Shown: positions 7,769-15,767 of the stretch, in pieces
Layout: every line of letters starts with the position of its first letter
Position numbering within the stretch: the first letter of the stretch is position 1
Origin: JBAWVR01 sp964583845
GTDB lineage: Bacteria; Patescibacteriota; Minisyncoccia; Phycocordibacterales; GWA1-40-21
Length of the DNA: 46,660 nt
Direction: 5' to 3'
NCBI GenBank assembly: GCA_964583845.1
Contig: CAZOXG010000001.1
Location: forward strand, 1 to 46,660
Made by a program: the position numbers and the translations under genes
The notes under the pieces: model-generated
What the model saw: the letters and a program-made list of their open reading frames with translations, nothing else
What the model was told of the DNA's origin: nothing
Databases searched by the model: none

Positions 7769-10252
7769 ATGTTTATGTCATTAATTAAGAAAATCTTTGG
7801 CGATAAACATAAGCGCGCTTTGAAGAGCGTCTATCCGATTGTGGCGAAAATTAACGCTTTTGAAGAAGAAATCAAAGCTTTGTCAGATGAAGCCTTAACC
7901 AATAAAACTCAATACTTTAAAGAATTACTAGCTCAAAATAAAACTCTGGACGATATCTTACCAGAGGCCTTTGCTGTAGTTCGTGAAGCTTCTCGTCGTC
8001 TCTCGGGTGAAAGACACTATGATGTTCAGCTTATTGGCGGTATTGTTTTACATCGTGGTTCGGTGGCGGAAATGCGTACCGGTGAAGGTAAAACTTTGGT
8101 GGCCACTCTGCCAACCTATTTAAATGCCTTAACAGGGAAAGGTGTCCATGTTGTTACTGTAAATGATTATCTCTCAAGACGTGACGCCGTGTGGATGGGG
8201 CAGATATATTCTTTCCTTGGATTAAGTGTGGCAGTGGTAAATCATGAGAGTTCATTTTTATATGATAAGACCCAGAAAGCTGAAGAATTAGACAAAGAAC
8301 GTGACGCTCTCGGTTCGTTTAAAGTCATTTATGATTTTCTCCGACCTTGTTCTCGACGTGAGGCATATGAAGCCGACATTACATATGGTACAAACAATGA
8401 ATTTGGTTTTGACTATCTTCGCGATAATTTAGAATATGAAGGAAAAGAATTACGTCAACGTGAATATAATTTTGCGATTGTGGACGAGGTGGACTCAATT
8501 TTGATCGATGAAGCCAGAACTCCACTTATTATTTCCTCTGCCACGACTGAATCTGAAGACTGGTATTCAAAATTTGCGGTGATTGCAACAAACCTAAAAA
8601 AAGATGTTGACTTTACTGTTGATGAAAAACTTAAGTCCATCTTAATGACGGACGCTGGTATTTCTCATACCGAAAAATTACTAGGTGTAGATAATATTTA
8701 CACTGAAGGTGGTATTAAGTATGTTCATCATTTACAGACAGCGGTCCGAGCTAAAGCTTTGTTTGAAAAAGATACTGACTATGTAATTCGGGAGGGCGAG
8801 GTCATAATTGTCGATGAATTTACGGGGCGTATGCAACCAGGCCGTCGTTGGTCAGAAGGTTTGCATCAAGCTATTGAAGCCAAAGAGGGAGTAAAGATCC
8901 AAAAGGAATCTCGTACTTTTGCTTCGATTACTTTTCAAAACTATTTCCGTTTGTACAAGAAACTTTCTGGTATGACTGGTACAGCCATGACCAGTTCCGA
9001 AGAATTTTTGAAAGTTTATCACTTGGATACTTTTATTATTCCAACCAACAGGCAGATTCAACGTGCCGATCACAATGATCAGATTTTTCAAACTGAAGCT
9101 GGTAAGTTTAAAGCAGTGGCTAGAAAAATTAAAGAAATTCACAAGACGGGCCAACCAGTTCTTGTCGGTACTGTGTCTATTGATAAGAATGAATTGTTAG
9201 CTGAATACTTGAAATGTGAAGGTGTACCGCACAAGATGTTAAACGCCAAGAATCATGAAAACGAAGGTGAAATTATTGCGCGAGCTGGTGAGAAAGGGGC
9301 GGTCACTATTGCTACTAATATGGCTGGACGTGGAGTGGATATTAAACTTGGTGGAGTTCCATTTAATCAGGAAAAATTTGACGAAGTAAAAGCTCTCGGT
9401 GGCTTGTGGGTAGTGGGTACAGAACGCCACGAAGCTCGTCGCATCGATAATCAGTTACGAGGTCGTGCAGGTCGTCAGGGTGATCCAGGTTCCACCCAAT
9501 TTTACGTCTCTTTGGAAGATTCTCTGATGCGTGTGTTTGCCAATGATACCGTCAAGAAAATGATGGGACGCTTTGGAATTGCCGAAGATCAGCCGATTGA
9601 AAATTATTTAATTACCAGATCTTTAGAAAGTGCTCAGACTAAAATTGAAGGTTTTAACTTTGATTCTCGTAAACATATTTTAGAATATGATGATGTTTTA
9701 AATTTTCAACGCCAGATTGTCTATGAGAGACGTCGAGCGTTGTTGTTGGGTGAAAAAGAAACTATCAAAACTAAACTAGAAGAAATCTTTTTGGATAATT
9801 TTGCTCGTGAAGAAGCTGAAAAGAAAAAGGTTTTAATCGGGGAGGAACAATTTTATGAAGTTATGCGTCGGATAATGTTGCAGGCGATTGATATGTTTTG
9901 GGTGGATCATTTGGAGGCAATGGATTATTTGCGCGGTAGTGTCAATTTACGTGCCTTCGGTCAGCGTGACCCATTGGTAGAATACAAGAAAGAAGGTTTA
10001 CAGATGTTTAGAGAAATGCAACTCGCGGTTCAAAATGAAGTTTGTCGTTTGATTCCTCATATTGGGGCTGGGGCGTTTGCTCAAGAAGAAGAAAGACTTC
10101 GTGAAGTAGAAAAACAAGCCTTGACTCTGATTTCTCCAGCGGGAGACGAGAGTTCTCCGTTAGCAAAAACCGATGAAGAAAAAGTTGGTCGCAACGATCC
10201 TTGTCCTTGTGGAAGTGGAAAGAAATATAAGAAATGTTGCGCGGATAAATAA
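7769..10252 (+). CDS. secA: Preprotein translocase ATPase subunit SecA
   Basis: 827 residues from the ATG at 7769; an upstream in-frame TTG at 7748 would add MGFWGSI, which SecA proteins do not have, and the ATG at 7775 is also possible. SecA drives secretory proteins through SecYEG using ATP at the inner face of the membrane. Visible motifs: MRTGEGKTLVATLPTYL (Walker A) near residue 100, VDEVDSILIDEARTPLIIS (Walker B), GMTGTA, and TNMAGRGVDIKLG with QLRGRAGRQGDPGSTQFY of the second ATPase lobe. The C-terminus has the zinc-binding SEC-C motif GRNDPCPCGSGKKYKKCC. The full domain order is present. It would be needed for the large signal-peptide proteins encoded further along. Confidence 0.97.
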   Translation: MFMSLIKKIFGDKHKRALKSVYPIVAKINAFEEEIKALSDEALTNKTQYFKELLAQNKTLDDILPEAFAVVREASRRLSGERHYDVQLIGGIVLHRGSVAEMRTGEGKTLVATLPTYLNALTGKGVHVVTVNDYLSRRDAVWMGQIYSFLGLSVAVVNHESSFLYDKTQKAEELDKERDALGSFKVIYDFLRPCSRREAYEADITYGTNNEFGFDYLRDNLEYEGKELRQREYNFAIVDEVDSILIDEARTPLIISSATTESEDWYSKFAVIATNLKKDVDFTVDEKLKSILMTDAGISHTEKLLGVDNIYTEGGIKYVHHLQTAVRAKALFEKDTDYVIREGEVIIVDEFTGRMQPGRRWSEGLHQAIEAKEGVKIQKESRTFASITFQNYFRLYKKLSGMTGTAMTSSEEFLKVYHLDTFIIPTNRQIQRADHNDQIFQTEAGKFKAVARKIKEIHKTGQPVLVGTVSIDKNELLAEYLKCEGVPHKMLNAKNHENEGEIIARAGEKGAVTIATNMAGRGVDIKLGGVPFNQEKFDEVKALGGLWVVGTERHEARRIDNQLRGRAGRQGDPGSTQFYVSLEDSLMRVFANDTVKKMMGRFGIAEDQPIENYLITRSLESAQTKIEGFNFDSRKHILEYDDVLNFQRQIVYERRRALLLGEKETIKTKLEEIFLDNFAREEAEKKKVLIGEEQFYEVMRRIMLQAIDMFWVDHLEAMDYLRGSVNLRAFGQRDPLVEYKKEGLQMFREMQLAVQNEVCRLIPHIGAGAFAQEEERLREVEKQALTLISPAGDESSPLAKTDEEKVGRNDPCPCGSGKKYKKCCADK

Positions 10253-10256
10253 ACTT

Positions 10257-10460
10257 ATGGAAAAAATTGTATACTTTAATTCGGTTGTTGAGTCCGAACT
10301 AGCAAAAAATATTTTGAAAGAAAACGGTATTATTAGCTTGGTTCAAAAAAGAGGTATAGAATTTGCTGGCGATATGGGCGACTCATATGGAGCCGATCTG
10401 TTTGTAGAAGTTAAAGATGTTGATGAGGCAAAGAAGATTTTAGATAATTATATTAAATAA
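10257..10460 (+). CDS. Small DUF2007-like protein
   Basis: 67 residues starting at the ATG at 10257, 4 nt after the secA stop; a longer reading frame beginning inside secA is unlikely. The sequence MEKIVYFNSVVESELAKNIL, then KENGIISLVQKRG and DLFVEVKDVDEAKKIL, matches the pattern of DUF2007 'putative signal-transducing' proteins: a compact ferredoxin-like fold with an N-terminal strand, a helix keyed on 'E..LAK..L...GI', and a C-terminal 'V...D...A..IL' helix. Function is not established for the family. The tight spacing implies co-transcription with secA. Confidence 0.65.
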   Translation: MEKIVYFNSVVESELAKNILKENGIISLVQKRGIEFAGDMGDSYGADLFVEVKDVDEAKKILDNYIK

Positions 10461-10518
10461 ATAATTCTATATAATAAGGAATATGATTTAGTCTATTAAA
10501 ATATTTTCTGATTAATAT

Positions 10519-11055
10519 ATGTTACCAAAAATAAACTTATATAAAAAAGAAAGTAAACTTACGAAGCCCTCACTAAAATTGAAGGATAGTTATATTGAGT
10601 CAATAAAAGAATTTCATCAAGAGGGAAGATATATTGATTTAAGTATAGATTATCTGGAAAATAATTTTGAAATGTTTCTTTCGGAAATTTGTAATGAAGA
10701 AAAAGGAGTAGGTCTCAAGGATGGGTATGTTCCAGCTACCGTACTTTGGCTAGAGAACGAAGACGGTTTTATTGGCAGGGTATCTATTAGACATAGTCTA
10801 ACCAAAGAATTATTAAATAGGGGTGGACATATTGGTTATGATATCCGTCCATCACTTAGAAATAGAGGTTATGGCTCAGAAATCTTGAAATTGGTATTGC
10901 CTATAGCTAAAGGTTTAGGTATTGAAAAAATACTTATTACTTGTGCTGATAATAATATAGGATCGTGTAAAATAATAGAAAAAAATGGTGGAATTCTTGA
11001 AAATAAGATAAAGGAAAATGAAGTAGTAGTTCGAAGGTACTGGATTAATCAATAA
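10519..11055 (+). CDS. GNAT-family N-acetyltransferase
   Basis: 178 residues. The core GNAT motif A is visible as GHIGYDIRPSLRNRGYGSEI (about residues 113-132): 'I.Y.IRPS.RNRGYG' forms the acetyl-CoA pyrophosphate-binding loop. It is followed by ILITCADNNIGSCKIIEKNG, the motif B helix with 'N..S.KIIEKNGG'. The fold predicts transfer of an acetyl group from CoA to an amine; the acceptor cannot be inferred. Similar stand-alone proteins are usually annotated as RimJ/RimL-like or predicted acetyltransferases. It is followed 6 nt later by the DUF1653 gene, suggesting a two-gene unit. Confidence 0.85.
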   Translation: MLPKINLYKKESKLTKPSLKLKDSYIESIKEFHQEGRYIDLSIDYLENNFEMFLSEICNEEKGVGLKDGYVPATVLWLENEDGFIGRVSIRHSLTKELLNRGGHIGYDIRPSLRNRGYGSEILKLVLPIAKGLGIEKILITCADNNIGSCKIIEKNGGILENKIKENEVVVRRYWINQ

Positions 11056-11061
11056 TTATTT

Positions 11062-11277
11062 ATGTTGAAACTTGGAAAGTATAAACATTTTAAAGGATTT
11101 GAGTGTGAAGTTATTGGTCTAGCTAAGCACAGCGAGACTCTAGAGGACATGGTTATTTACAGGGAACTTCGTGGTGATCAGGGTTTGTGGGTTAGACCAT
11201 TAAAAATGTTTACCGAAGAAGTTACTGTGGGGGAGAAAAAAGTACCAAGGTTTGAATTTATATCATTATCAAATTAA
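11062..11277 (+). CDS. DUF1653 domain protein
   Basis: 71 residues. MLKLGKYKHFKGFECEVIGL, then AKHSETLEDMVIYREL and GLWVRPLKMFTEEV, match the DUF1653 pattern: 'G.Y.HFKG..Y.V...A.HSET.E.MV.Y..L......WVRP..MF'. The family is a small beta-rich domain of unknown function, often found beside acetyltransferases or hydrolases, as here. The whole protein is the domain. It closes the secA-side gene group before a terminator at 11357. Confidence 0.85.
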   Translation: MLKLGKYKHFKGFECEVIGLAKHSETLEDMVIYRELRGDQGLWVRPLKMFTEEVTVGEKKVPRFEFISLSN

Positions 11278-11292
11278 GACTTATTATAATTC

Positions 11293-11331
11293 CTGGATTA
11301 CTTTGTCAGACGACCTTCTCGCAATGACAGA
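11293..11331. repeat. Degenerate REP/MITE-like repeat fragment
   Basis: A segment running from CCTGGATTACTTTG to TCTCGCAATGACAG resembles the right half of the elements at 5043 and 43619. It lies just before the terminator at 11357. Confidence 0.45.
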
Positions 11332-11356
11332 AAATAGAGAGAAAATTATTTAACGT

Positions 11357-11380
11357 AAAAACCGCCGAAAGGCGGTTTTT
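11357..11380 (+). terminator. Rho-independent terminator
   Basis: AAAAACCGCC, a GAAA loop and GGCGGTTTTT form a compact strong hairpin 79 nt after the DUF1653 stop. Confidence 0.85.
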
Positions 11381-11640
11381 ACAAAGTGTTGTAGATTATC
11401 CTTAAAAGGAATCTACAACTATAACGCACGAAGTAAATTACGACTCGCAGGAGTTCAGCTTATTTGGTTGTTTGCTTAGAAACTAACCACTGAAGTCCGT
11501 TTCGAGAAAACCGGAAACCGGATACCCATGCTTGAAAAGAACTTCCCAGCTCCACACGGAGTGGGTAGTTCTCATTATAATGATTTAATAAAAAAAATCT
11601 ACTGAGTTATATATGGTGTTTTACTTCTAGTTTCGGGTAT
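11381..11640. other. Hairpin-rich intergenic stretch before the first island gene
   Basis: 260 bases without a convincing gene. Two inverted repeats are visible. One is GTTGTAGATT...AATCTACAAC around 11388-11419, with an inner TCCTT/AAGGA. The other spans about 11537-11571, AGAACTTCCCA against TGGGTAGTTCT, with an inner CTCC/GGAG. A 25-codon ORF beginning at 11528 overlaps the second hairpin but has no ribosome binding site. No RNA family was recognised. Confidence 0.4.
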
Positions 11641-11669
11641 TTGAATAAAAGTAATAAATATGTTATATT
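11641..11669 (+). promoter_or_regulatory. Promoter of the first island gene
   Basis: TTGAAT (11641-11646), a 17-bp spacer and TATATT (11664-11669) fit a sigma-70 promoter. It overlaps a nominal TTG start at 11641, which therefore is not the translation start. The predicted leader is about 80 nt. Confidence 0.75.
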
Positions 11670-11757
11670 AAGGGTCGTTTCTGGTTCCTTGTTAATTAGT
11701 GTTAAGAGTGCTAAAAGCAACGGCGAAAACGCCAACAAAAAAGGAAGGGCAGTGACA

Positions 11758-12393
11758 ATGTGCATGTTCGAAGCAAAACAACTCTTTGATGAGATGAGGG
11801 ATCATATTCCTCGGATCACGGACCAAAAGTTGACCACAAAGTTGGGTCGCAAGTTGGAGTGTAACTTCTTTGGATACAGCTACCTCACAAGTAGTGCAAG
11901 TATCAAGACGTTATTACCAACATATAGCAATCTGACGATTGATCAAGCTGTATTGGTTGCGAAGCTTAGTCTGCCAGAAAACTGGAACACTACCAAGTGT
12001 CCTGGTTGGATCGGTAAATTTTACCGACTGGTGAGACATTCGCTCAAAGAGGAGTTGAGAAAGCTACCTAGCAAAGGAATTCCACTGACCCGTCAAATGG
12101 GGAGGTTGGAATTTATTCCTGCGTTGGGTACGCCACTCGATATCGTCTGGGGAGCAGACGGATTCTTTACTTTTGCCGGTGAAATAGTTGCGATCGACGT
12201 AACTGTTAATCCAGGAAAATTTTCTTCCTTGTGGAGTCCAGTGGTAATTTCCGCTGCGAGCTTTTCTCGGAGGACAAATCAAAAGTATCGGATTAATCTA
12301 GCCTGGACTTTGGCTAGAGAAGTGGCGAGAAGACTTATTGTAAGAATAATTGATAATCATATGAAAAAGGTAGTTATCAAAAATGTTGCTTAA
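11758..12393 (+). CDS. Island protein 1, unknown family with D-x5-D-x12-D-x-T signature
   Basis: 211 residues from the ATG at 11758, which follows AAGGAAGG (11741-11748) at good distance; the longer frame starts inside the promoter. No known family was recognised. It shares a pattern with the two next genes: an N-terminal FFGYSY (37-42), ENWN (74-77), a middle helix, then ALGTPLDIVWGADGFF (122-137) and AIDVTVNPGK (145-154). Conserved acids are D128, D134 and D147. The acidic spacing ending in 'hDhT' beside a downstream Lys recalls divergent PD-(D/E)xK nuclease cores, but this is only a suggestion. The C-terminus is basic and helical. There is no signal peptide or membrane helix. It has its own promoter and terminator, and its Shine-Dalgarno start differs from the leaderless starts of nearby core genes. 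Confidence 0.7.
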   Translation: MCMFEAKQLFDEMRDHIPRITDQKLTTKLGRKLECNFFGYSYLTSSASIKTLLPTYSNLTIDQAVLVAKLSLPENWNTTKCPGWIGKFYRLVRHSLKEELRKLPSKGIPLTRQMGRLEFIPALGTPLDIVWGADGFFTFAGEIVAIDVTVNPGKFSSLWSPVVISAASFSRRTNQKYRINLAWTLAREVARRLIVRIIDNHMKKVVIKNVA

Positions 12394-12423
12394 AAAAATA
12401 TAACACTAATTTAAAAAAAAGAT

Positions 12424-12500
12424 TGGTTCTAACGCTAGAAGTAGGTTAGGACCGTAATAGGACATCGTTGTGAAAATACAACGGACTAATTGTTGAGTTC
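12424..12500 (+). other. Structured 3' region of island gene 1
   Basis: Three successive hairpins precede the terminator: GGTTCTAAC with GTTAGGACC (12424-12452), CGTTGT with ACAACG around 12467-12484, and ATTGT with ACAAT beginning near 12489. Together with the terminator they form a compact string that could be a structured 3' UTR or a small RNA. No promoter was found directly upstream. The remaining bases to 12683 contain only the next gene's leader. Confidence 0.4.
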
Positions 12501-12512
12501 TCCACAATATAA

Positions 12513-12545
12513 AGCGCACCGCAAACCAGCGGTGCGTGTTTTTAT
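12513..12545 (+). terminator. Terminator of island gene 1
   Basis: CGCACCGC (12515-12522) and GCGGTGCG (12529-12536) enclose an AAACCA loop, followed by TGTTTTTAT. The same hairpin recurs after island gene 2. Confidence 0.85.
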
Positions 12546-12683
12546 ATAAGCAGGAAACCCAACGAAACTCTGTGATTTGAGGAATGCTGGGAGGATGTCA
12601 TTTGTCCTATTTACAATAGTACAAAATTATTGTAACCTGCATAAATAGTTCCTTGTTGTAAAAAAAAGAAAGAAGAGGTCAAA

Positions 12684-13232
12684 ATGATTTACCCGAGACC
12701 GGTTGACTATCCTATTGATTATTGCTTTGAAGGGGAAGAGTTCGAAAAAAACGGAAAAAGGCTTGAACAGAGTTTTTTCGGTTTTACTTTCAAAAATGAA
12801 AATCTGAACCGTCAATTTGTAATTGATTATTACCGGTCCAATATTGGTTTTGGTGAGGCTTTAGCCCAAGTCATGATCTATGGACCAAATTTTTTTCCCA
12901 ATTGGAATTCTTCTTTGCCAGACAATAACACTTATGCTAAATGGCTGTACTTTCAAGTTAGACAAACTTTGACCGACCTAAAGATCCCGGGGGACTTGAA
13001 GATATATCCTTGCCTAGGTTTCCCATTTGACGTGTGCCATGGAGTTGATGGTTTTTTTAAACTAGGGGATACAAAGTACTGCTTCTTTGATGTTACAGCT
13101 TTTAGACCGCCAGACGATCCATTAAAAAGTCAACCAAATGTGGTTGTTATTCACGAGGTGGAAATAGGGTACATGTACCGACCCCATGCCGAAGAACTGA
13201 TAAATAAGATTGTTGATCAACTGAAGGACTAG
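12684..13232 (+). CDS. Island protein 2, paralogue of island proteins 1 and 3
   Basis: 182 residues; the ATG follows GAGGT (12675-12679) at 5 nt. It shares the island signature: SFFGFTF (30-36), NWN (73-75), WLYFQVRQTLTDL in the middle, then PCLGFPFDVCHGVDGFF (109-125) and CFFDVTAFRP (133-142). The conserved acids are D116, D122 and D136, spaced like those of its neighbours. The Lys near the last acid in proteins 1 and 3 is missing here (RPPDDPLK), so any nuclease-like function may differ or be lost. It is soluble, with no signal peptide. Divergence between the paralogues is high, with only motif-level identity. It is a single-gene unit between two terminators. Confidence 0.7.
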   Translation: MIYPRPVDYPIDYCFEGEEFEKNGKRLEQSFFGFTFKNENLNRQFVIDYYRSNIGFGEALAQVMIYGPNFFPNWNSSLPDNNTYAKWLYFQVRQTLTDLKIPGDLKIYPCLGFPFDVCHGVDGFFKLGDTKYCFFDVTAFRPPDDPLKSQPNVVVIHEVEIGYMYRPHAEELINKIVDQLKD

Positions 13233-13268
13233 TTTTCTAGGAAGTCACCTTTTGTTTCTGTAACACAG

Positions 13269-13300
13269 AACGCACCGCAAACCAGCGGTGCGTATTTTTT
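13269..13300 (+). terminator. Terminator of island gene 2
   Basis: It has the same 8-bp stem (CGCACCGC/GCGGTGCG) and AAACCA loop as the terminator at 12513, followed by TATTTTTTATT. Identity across stem and loop between otherwise divergent units points to duplication or shared mobilisation. Confidence 0.9.
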
Positions 13301-13339
13301 ATTATGTTTTATCTTTTGAGACTAAGAACGTGGTTACAC

Positions 13340-13368
13340 TTTACAAGTATATTTATATATGGTATAAG
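13340..13368 (+). promoter_or_regulatory. Promoter of island gene 3
   Basis: TTTACA (13340-13345), a 17-bp spacer and TATAAG (13363-13368). The start codon lies about 30 nt after the predicted transcription start. Confidence 0.7.
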
Positions 13369-13405
13369 AGTATCAGAAAAATAACAAAAGAACTCGGGAG
13401 GTCTT

Positions 13406-14005
13406 ATGATTTATTATACTGTTCCAAAGATTTATCATTATGGAGCTTTGTTTGAAAGGTGGTTTTTGGGCTTGCCCGATCTACATTTCATTTCGAAAGC
13501 TGAAATTGAAAAAGTAGTGGCGGAATTTAAAAATGCCAAGTCGGATTTTTTTATTCCTCTGCTAAAAGAAGTAATGTGTAATCAGCCAAAGGAATGGAAT
13601 CCCGCCAGCCCACACAACAGTCCGGCTAGTCGCCTTTTTAATTTGGTTAAAGAGAAATTGCTCAAATCGGGGAAAGTAAAAGAATCTGTGGTAAACAAAA
13701 GCCTCCGTTTTTACGTAGCGGTGGGTAGCCGTCTTGATATAATGTGTCAGACGGACTGCGCTTTTACACTTTATTGCGAAAGCGTGCATGTCACAGTCGA
13801 TCTCACGAGCAATCCCAACAAAAAGGAGAGCCACGCAGATATTATCCTGTCATTGACTGACCTTGAGTCTCTGACTGATGAGGGGAAGGCCGATGAAATA
13901 GCAAGACTTCTCATTGTTCGTTATAGATTGGAGGTAACCTACTCTCGAAAAAAACGGATTAGTTACCAGAAAAAAGGCATGAAGTTTCAATACTCTTTGC
14001 CGTGA
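13406..14005 (+). CDS. Island protein 3, paralogue of island proteins 1 and 2
   Basis: 199 residues; the ATG follows GGGAGGT (13396-13402) closely. The family pattern is present in weaker form: ERWFLGL (17-23), KEWNP (62-66), a helix SRLFNLVKEKLLKSGKVKES, then VAVGSRLDIMCQTDCAF (104-120) and VTVDLTSNPNKK (129-140). The acids are D111, D117 and D132. The 'GFF' of its sisters is replaced by 'CAF', and the C-terminus is basic (YSRKKRISYQKKG). The unit has its own promoter and terminator and ends with TGA, which is a stop here. The function is unknown. It is the last member of the island before enolase. Confidence 0.68.
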   Translation: MIYYTVPKIYHYGALFERWFLGLPDLHFISKAEIEKVVAEFKNAKSDFFIPLLKEVMCNQPKEWNPASPHNSPASRLFNLVKEKLLKSGKVKESVVNKSLRFYVAVGSRLDIMCQTDCAFTLYCESVHVTVDLTSNPNKKESHADIILSLTDLESLTDEGKADEIARLLIVRYRLEVTYSRKKRISYQKKGMKFQYSLP

Positions 14006-14006
14006 G

Positions 14007-14048
14007 CGCCGTAGTTTGATCAAAAAATCAACGACGGCGTTTTTTTTA
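14007..14048 (+). terminator. Terminator of island gene 3
   Basis: CGCCGT (14007-14012) pairs with ACGGCG (14034-14039), with an inner TTGAT/ATCAA stem, followed by a run of T. Confidence 0.8.
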
Positions 14049-14079
14049 ATTATTAAGACTTTTGAAGTATTTTTTCTAC

Positions 14080-14106
14080 TTGCTTTTATAGCAGATATGA
14101 TATAAT
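14080..14106 (+). promoter_or_regulatory. Promoter of eno
   Basis: A perfect TATAAT at 14101-14106 with TTGCTT at 14080-14085; the spacer is only 15 bp, so the -35 is uncertain. The leader contains CCGC...GCGG, a small possible hairpin. Confidence 0.55.
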
Positions 14107-14160
14107 TGTGCCGGTTCCGCCAATAACGTGCGGATTTTATTAAGTTAAATTAGTATTGAA

Positions 14161-15453
14161 ATGCAAAAAATCTCGAAAGTTTTAGCTAGAGAAATCTTGG
14201 ATTCACGTGGTAATCCGACGGTTGAAGTTGACATTGTTTTAGCCGATGGTTCTATGGGTCGCGCGGCTGTACCATCCGGTGCTTCTACCGGTTCTTATGA
14301 AGCCGTTGAATTGCGCGATGGTGATAAGAAAAGATATGGTGGTAAGGGCGTCTTGAAAGCTGTTGAAAATGTAAACATAATTTTAAAGAAAGCTTTGGTT
14401 GGTAAAGAATTTGACCAGCGATCTTTGGATAAGAAAATGATTGAACTAGATGGCACTGAGAATAAAGGAAAATTAGGTGCAAATGCTATCCTCGGAATTT
14501 CATTGGCCTTTGCTCACGCTTCGGCTAAAGCCACTAAACAACCTCTCTATAAATATTTTAAAACGATTGGTAAAACCGGTTACGCTGTTCGTTTACCAGT
14601 ACCAATGATGAATATTATCAATGGTGGTAAACATGCTTTAAATTCTACTGACTTGCAGGAATTTATGATTATGCCGGTAGGAGCAAAAACCTTTGCCGAA
14701 GCTCTCCGTTATGGCGCCGAAACTTTCCATGCTCTAAAGAAAATTTTAGCCGAAAAAGGTTTGAATACTTCAGTGGGTGATGAAGGTGGTTATGCTCCAG
14801 CTTTACCAAATAATTCAGCGGCGATTGAAGTGATTTTGGAAGCGATTGTGAAGGCTGGCTACAAACCAGGAAAGGATATTTCTATTGCGATTGACGGTGC
14901 GGCTAGTGAGATTTACAACAAGGAAACTGGTAAATATGAATTAAAGACTGAAGGTAAAGAATTGACCAGTGAAGAAATGGTGGCTTTCTATGAAGAATGG
15001 ACTAAAAAATATCCAATTGTTTCTATTGAAGATGGCTTAGCCGAAGACGACTGGACTGGTTATGAATTGATGACTAAGAAACTTGGAAAGAAAATTCAAA
15101 TTGTTGGTGATGATCTTTTTGTAACTAATCCAAAGCGTTTGCAGATTGGTATTGATAAGAAAGCTGGTAACTCTATTTTGATTAAAGTAAATCAAATTGG
15201 AACCGTGTCTGAAACTATTGACGCTATTAATTTGGCGAAAAAGCATGGTTATACTGCTGTGGTTTCTCATCGCTCTGGTGAGACTGAAGATTCAACGATT
15301 GCTGACTTGGTGGTAGGTTTGGGAACTGGACAAATCAAGACCGGGTCACTCTGCCGTTCAGAACGCGTTTGTAAATACAATCAGTTGTTGCGTTTAGAAC
15401 AGGAATTGGGCGCTAAAGCAATTTTTCCAGGTAAAGACGCTTTTAAGGTTTAA
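14161..15453 (+). CDS. eno: Enolase
   Basis: 430 residues. Enolase converts 2-phosphoglycerate to phosphoenolpyruvate in glycolysis. Seen motifs: AREILDSRGNPTVEVDI at the N-terminus, VPSGASTGSYEAVELRDGD (substrate loop), SVGDEGGYAP with the catalytic Glu, SIEDGLAEDDW, ILIKVNQIGTVSET with the catalytic Lys, and SHRSGETEDSTIADLVVG near the C-terminus. Length and domain order are normal. It is monocistronic between a promoter and a strong terminator. The gpmI gene, for the preceding glycolytic step, lies just downstream. Confidence 0.98.
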   Translation: MQKISKVLAREILDSRGNPTVEVDIVLADGSMGRAAVPSGASTGSYEAVELRDGDKKRYGGKGVLKAVENVNIILKKALVGKEFDQRSLDKKMIELDGTENKGKLGANAILGISLAFAHASAKATKQPLYKYFKTIGKTGYAVRLPVPMMNIINGGKHALNSTDLQEFMIMPVGAKTFAEALRYGAETFHALKKILAEKGLNTSVGDEGGYAPALPNNSAAIEVILEAIVKAGYKPGKDISIAIDGAASEIYNKETGKYELKTEGKELTSEEMVAFYEEWTKKYPIVSIEDGLAEDDWTGYELMTKKLGKKIQIVGDDLFVTNPKRLQIGIDKKAGNSILIKVNQIGTVSETIDAINLAKKHGYTAVVSHRSGETEDSTIADLVVGLGTGQIKTGSLCRSERVCKYNQLLRLEQELGAKAIFPGKDAFKV

Positions 15454-15472
15454 TTACTTTTTTTGGAGGGTA

Positions 15473-15513
15473 CAAGACCGGTTTTTGCGAAGCGAAAACC
15501 GGTCTTGATTTTT
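15473..15513 (+). terminator. Terminator of eno
   Basis: CAAGACCGGTTTT and AAAACCGGTCTTG form a long stem with a GCGAAGCG-type loop, followed by ATTTTT. Confidence 0.9.
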
Positions 15514-15599
15514 AATGATTTTCATATAGTATTTCTTTTGGATTTATTCAGGGAGTGTTTTCCTTGAGTAAGAGCAAAAACCAATGAAGGAGAGTGGCC

Positions 15600-15746
15600 A
15601 TGTCTTTTTGCACTGTTCATCAAGGGAAAGAAGTTCACTGTAATAACTGTTCCGGTTTTCGCAAACGTTGTGAGATAAAACAGACCCAGGAACAAAAACC
15701 GGAAACGTCTTCTGGAAAACATTGCAAATCCAACAAGAAGAAATGA
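15600..15746 (+). CDS. 48-residue Cys-rich small protein
   Basis: The ORF begins with the ATG at 15600, preceded by AAGGAGAG (15587-15594), a near-ideal Shine-Dalgarno site. The sequence is MSFCTVHQGKEVHCNNCSGF, then RKRCEIKQTQEQKPETSSGK, then HCKSNKKK. The pattern C4-H7-H13-C14-C17-C24 with a CxxC could bind zinc, and the tail is basic. No known family was recognised. A -10 TATAGT at 15525-15530 and a strong terminator at 15768 frame it as a one-gene unit, in the same style as the 11.7-14.0 kb island. It is below common gene-calling limits, so it is easily overlooked. Confidence 0.6.
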   Translation: MSFCTVHQGKEVHCNNCSGFRKRCEIKQTQEQKPETSSGKHCKSNKKK

Positions 15747-15767
15747 ATATTTCGATCTGATCTTTGA

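Noticed and set aside
11528..11605. 25-codon ORF beginning MLEKNFPAPHGVG
   Set aside because: It lies across a stable hairpin, has no Shine-Dalgarno site or promoter of its own, and shows no recognisable pattern.
12424..12452. Integron attC site
   Set aside because: The inverted GGTTCTAAC/GTTAGGACC pair does not keep the RYYYAAC/GTTRRRY core, and no integrase is present.
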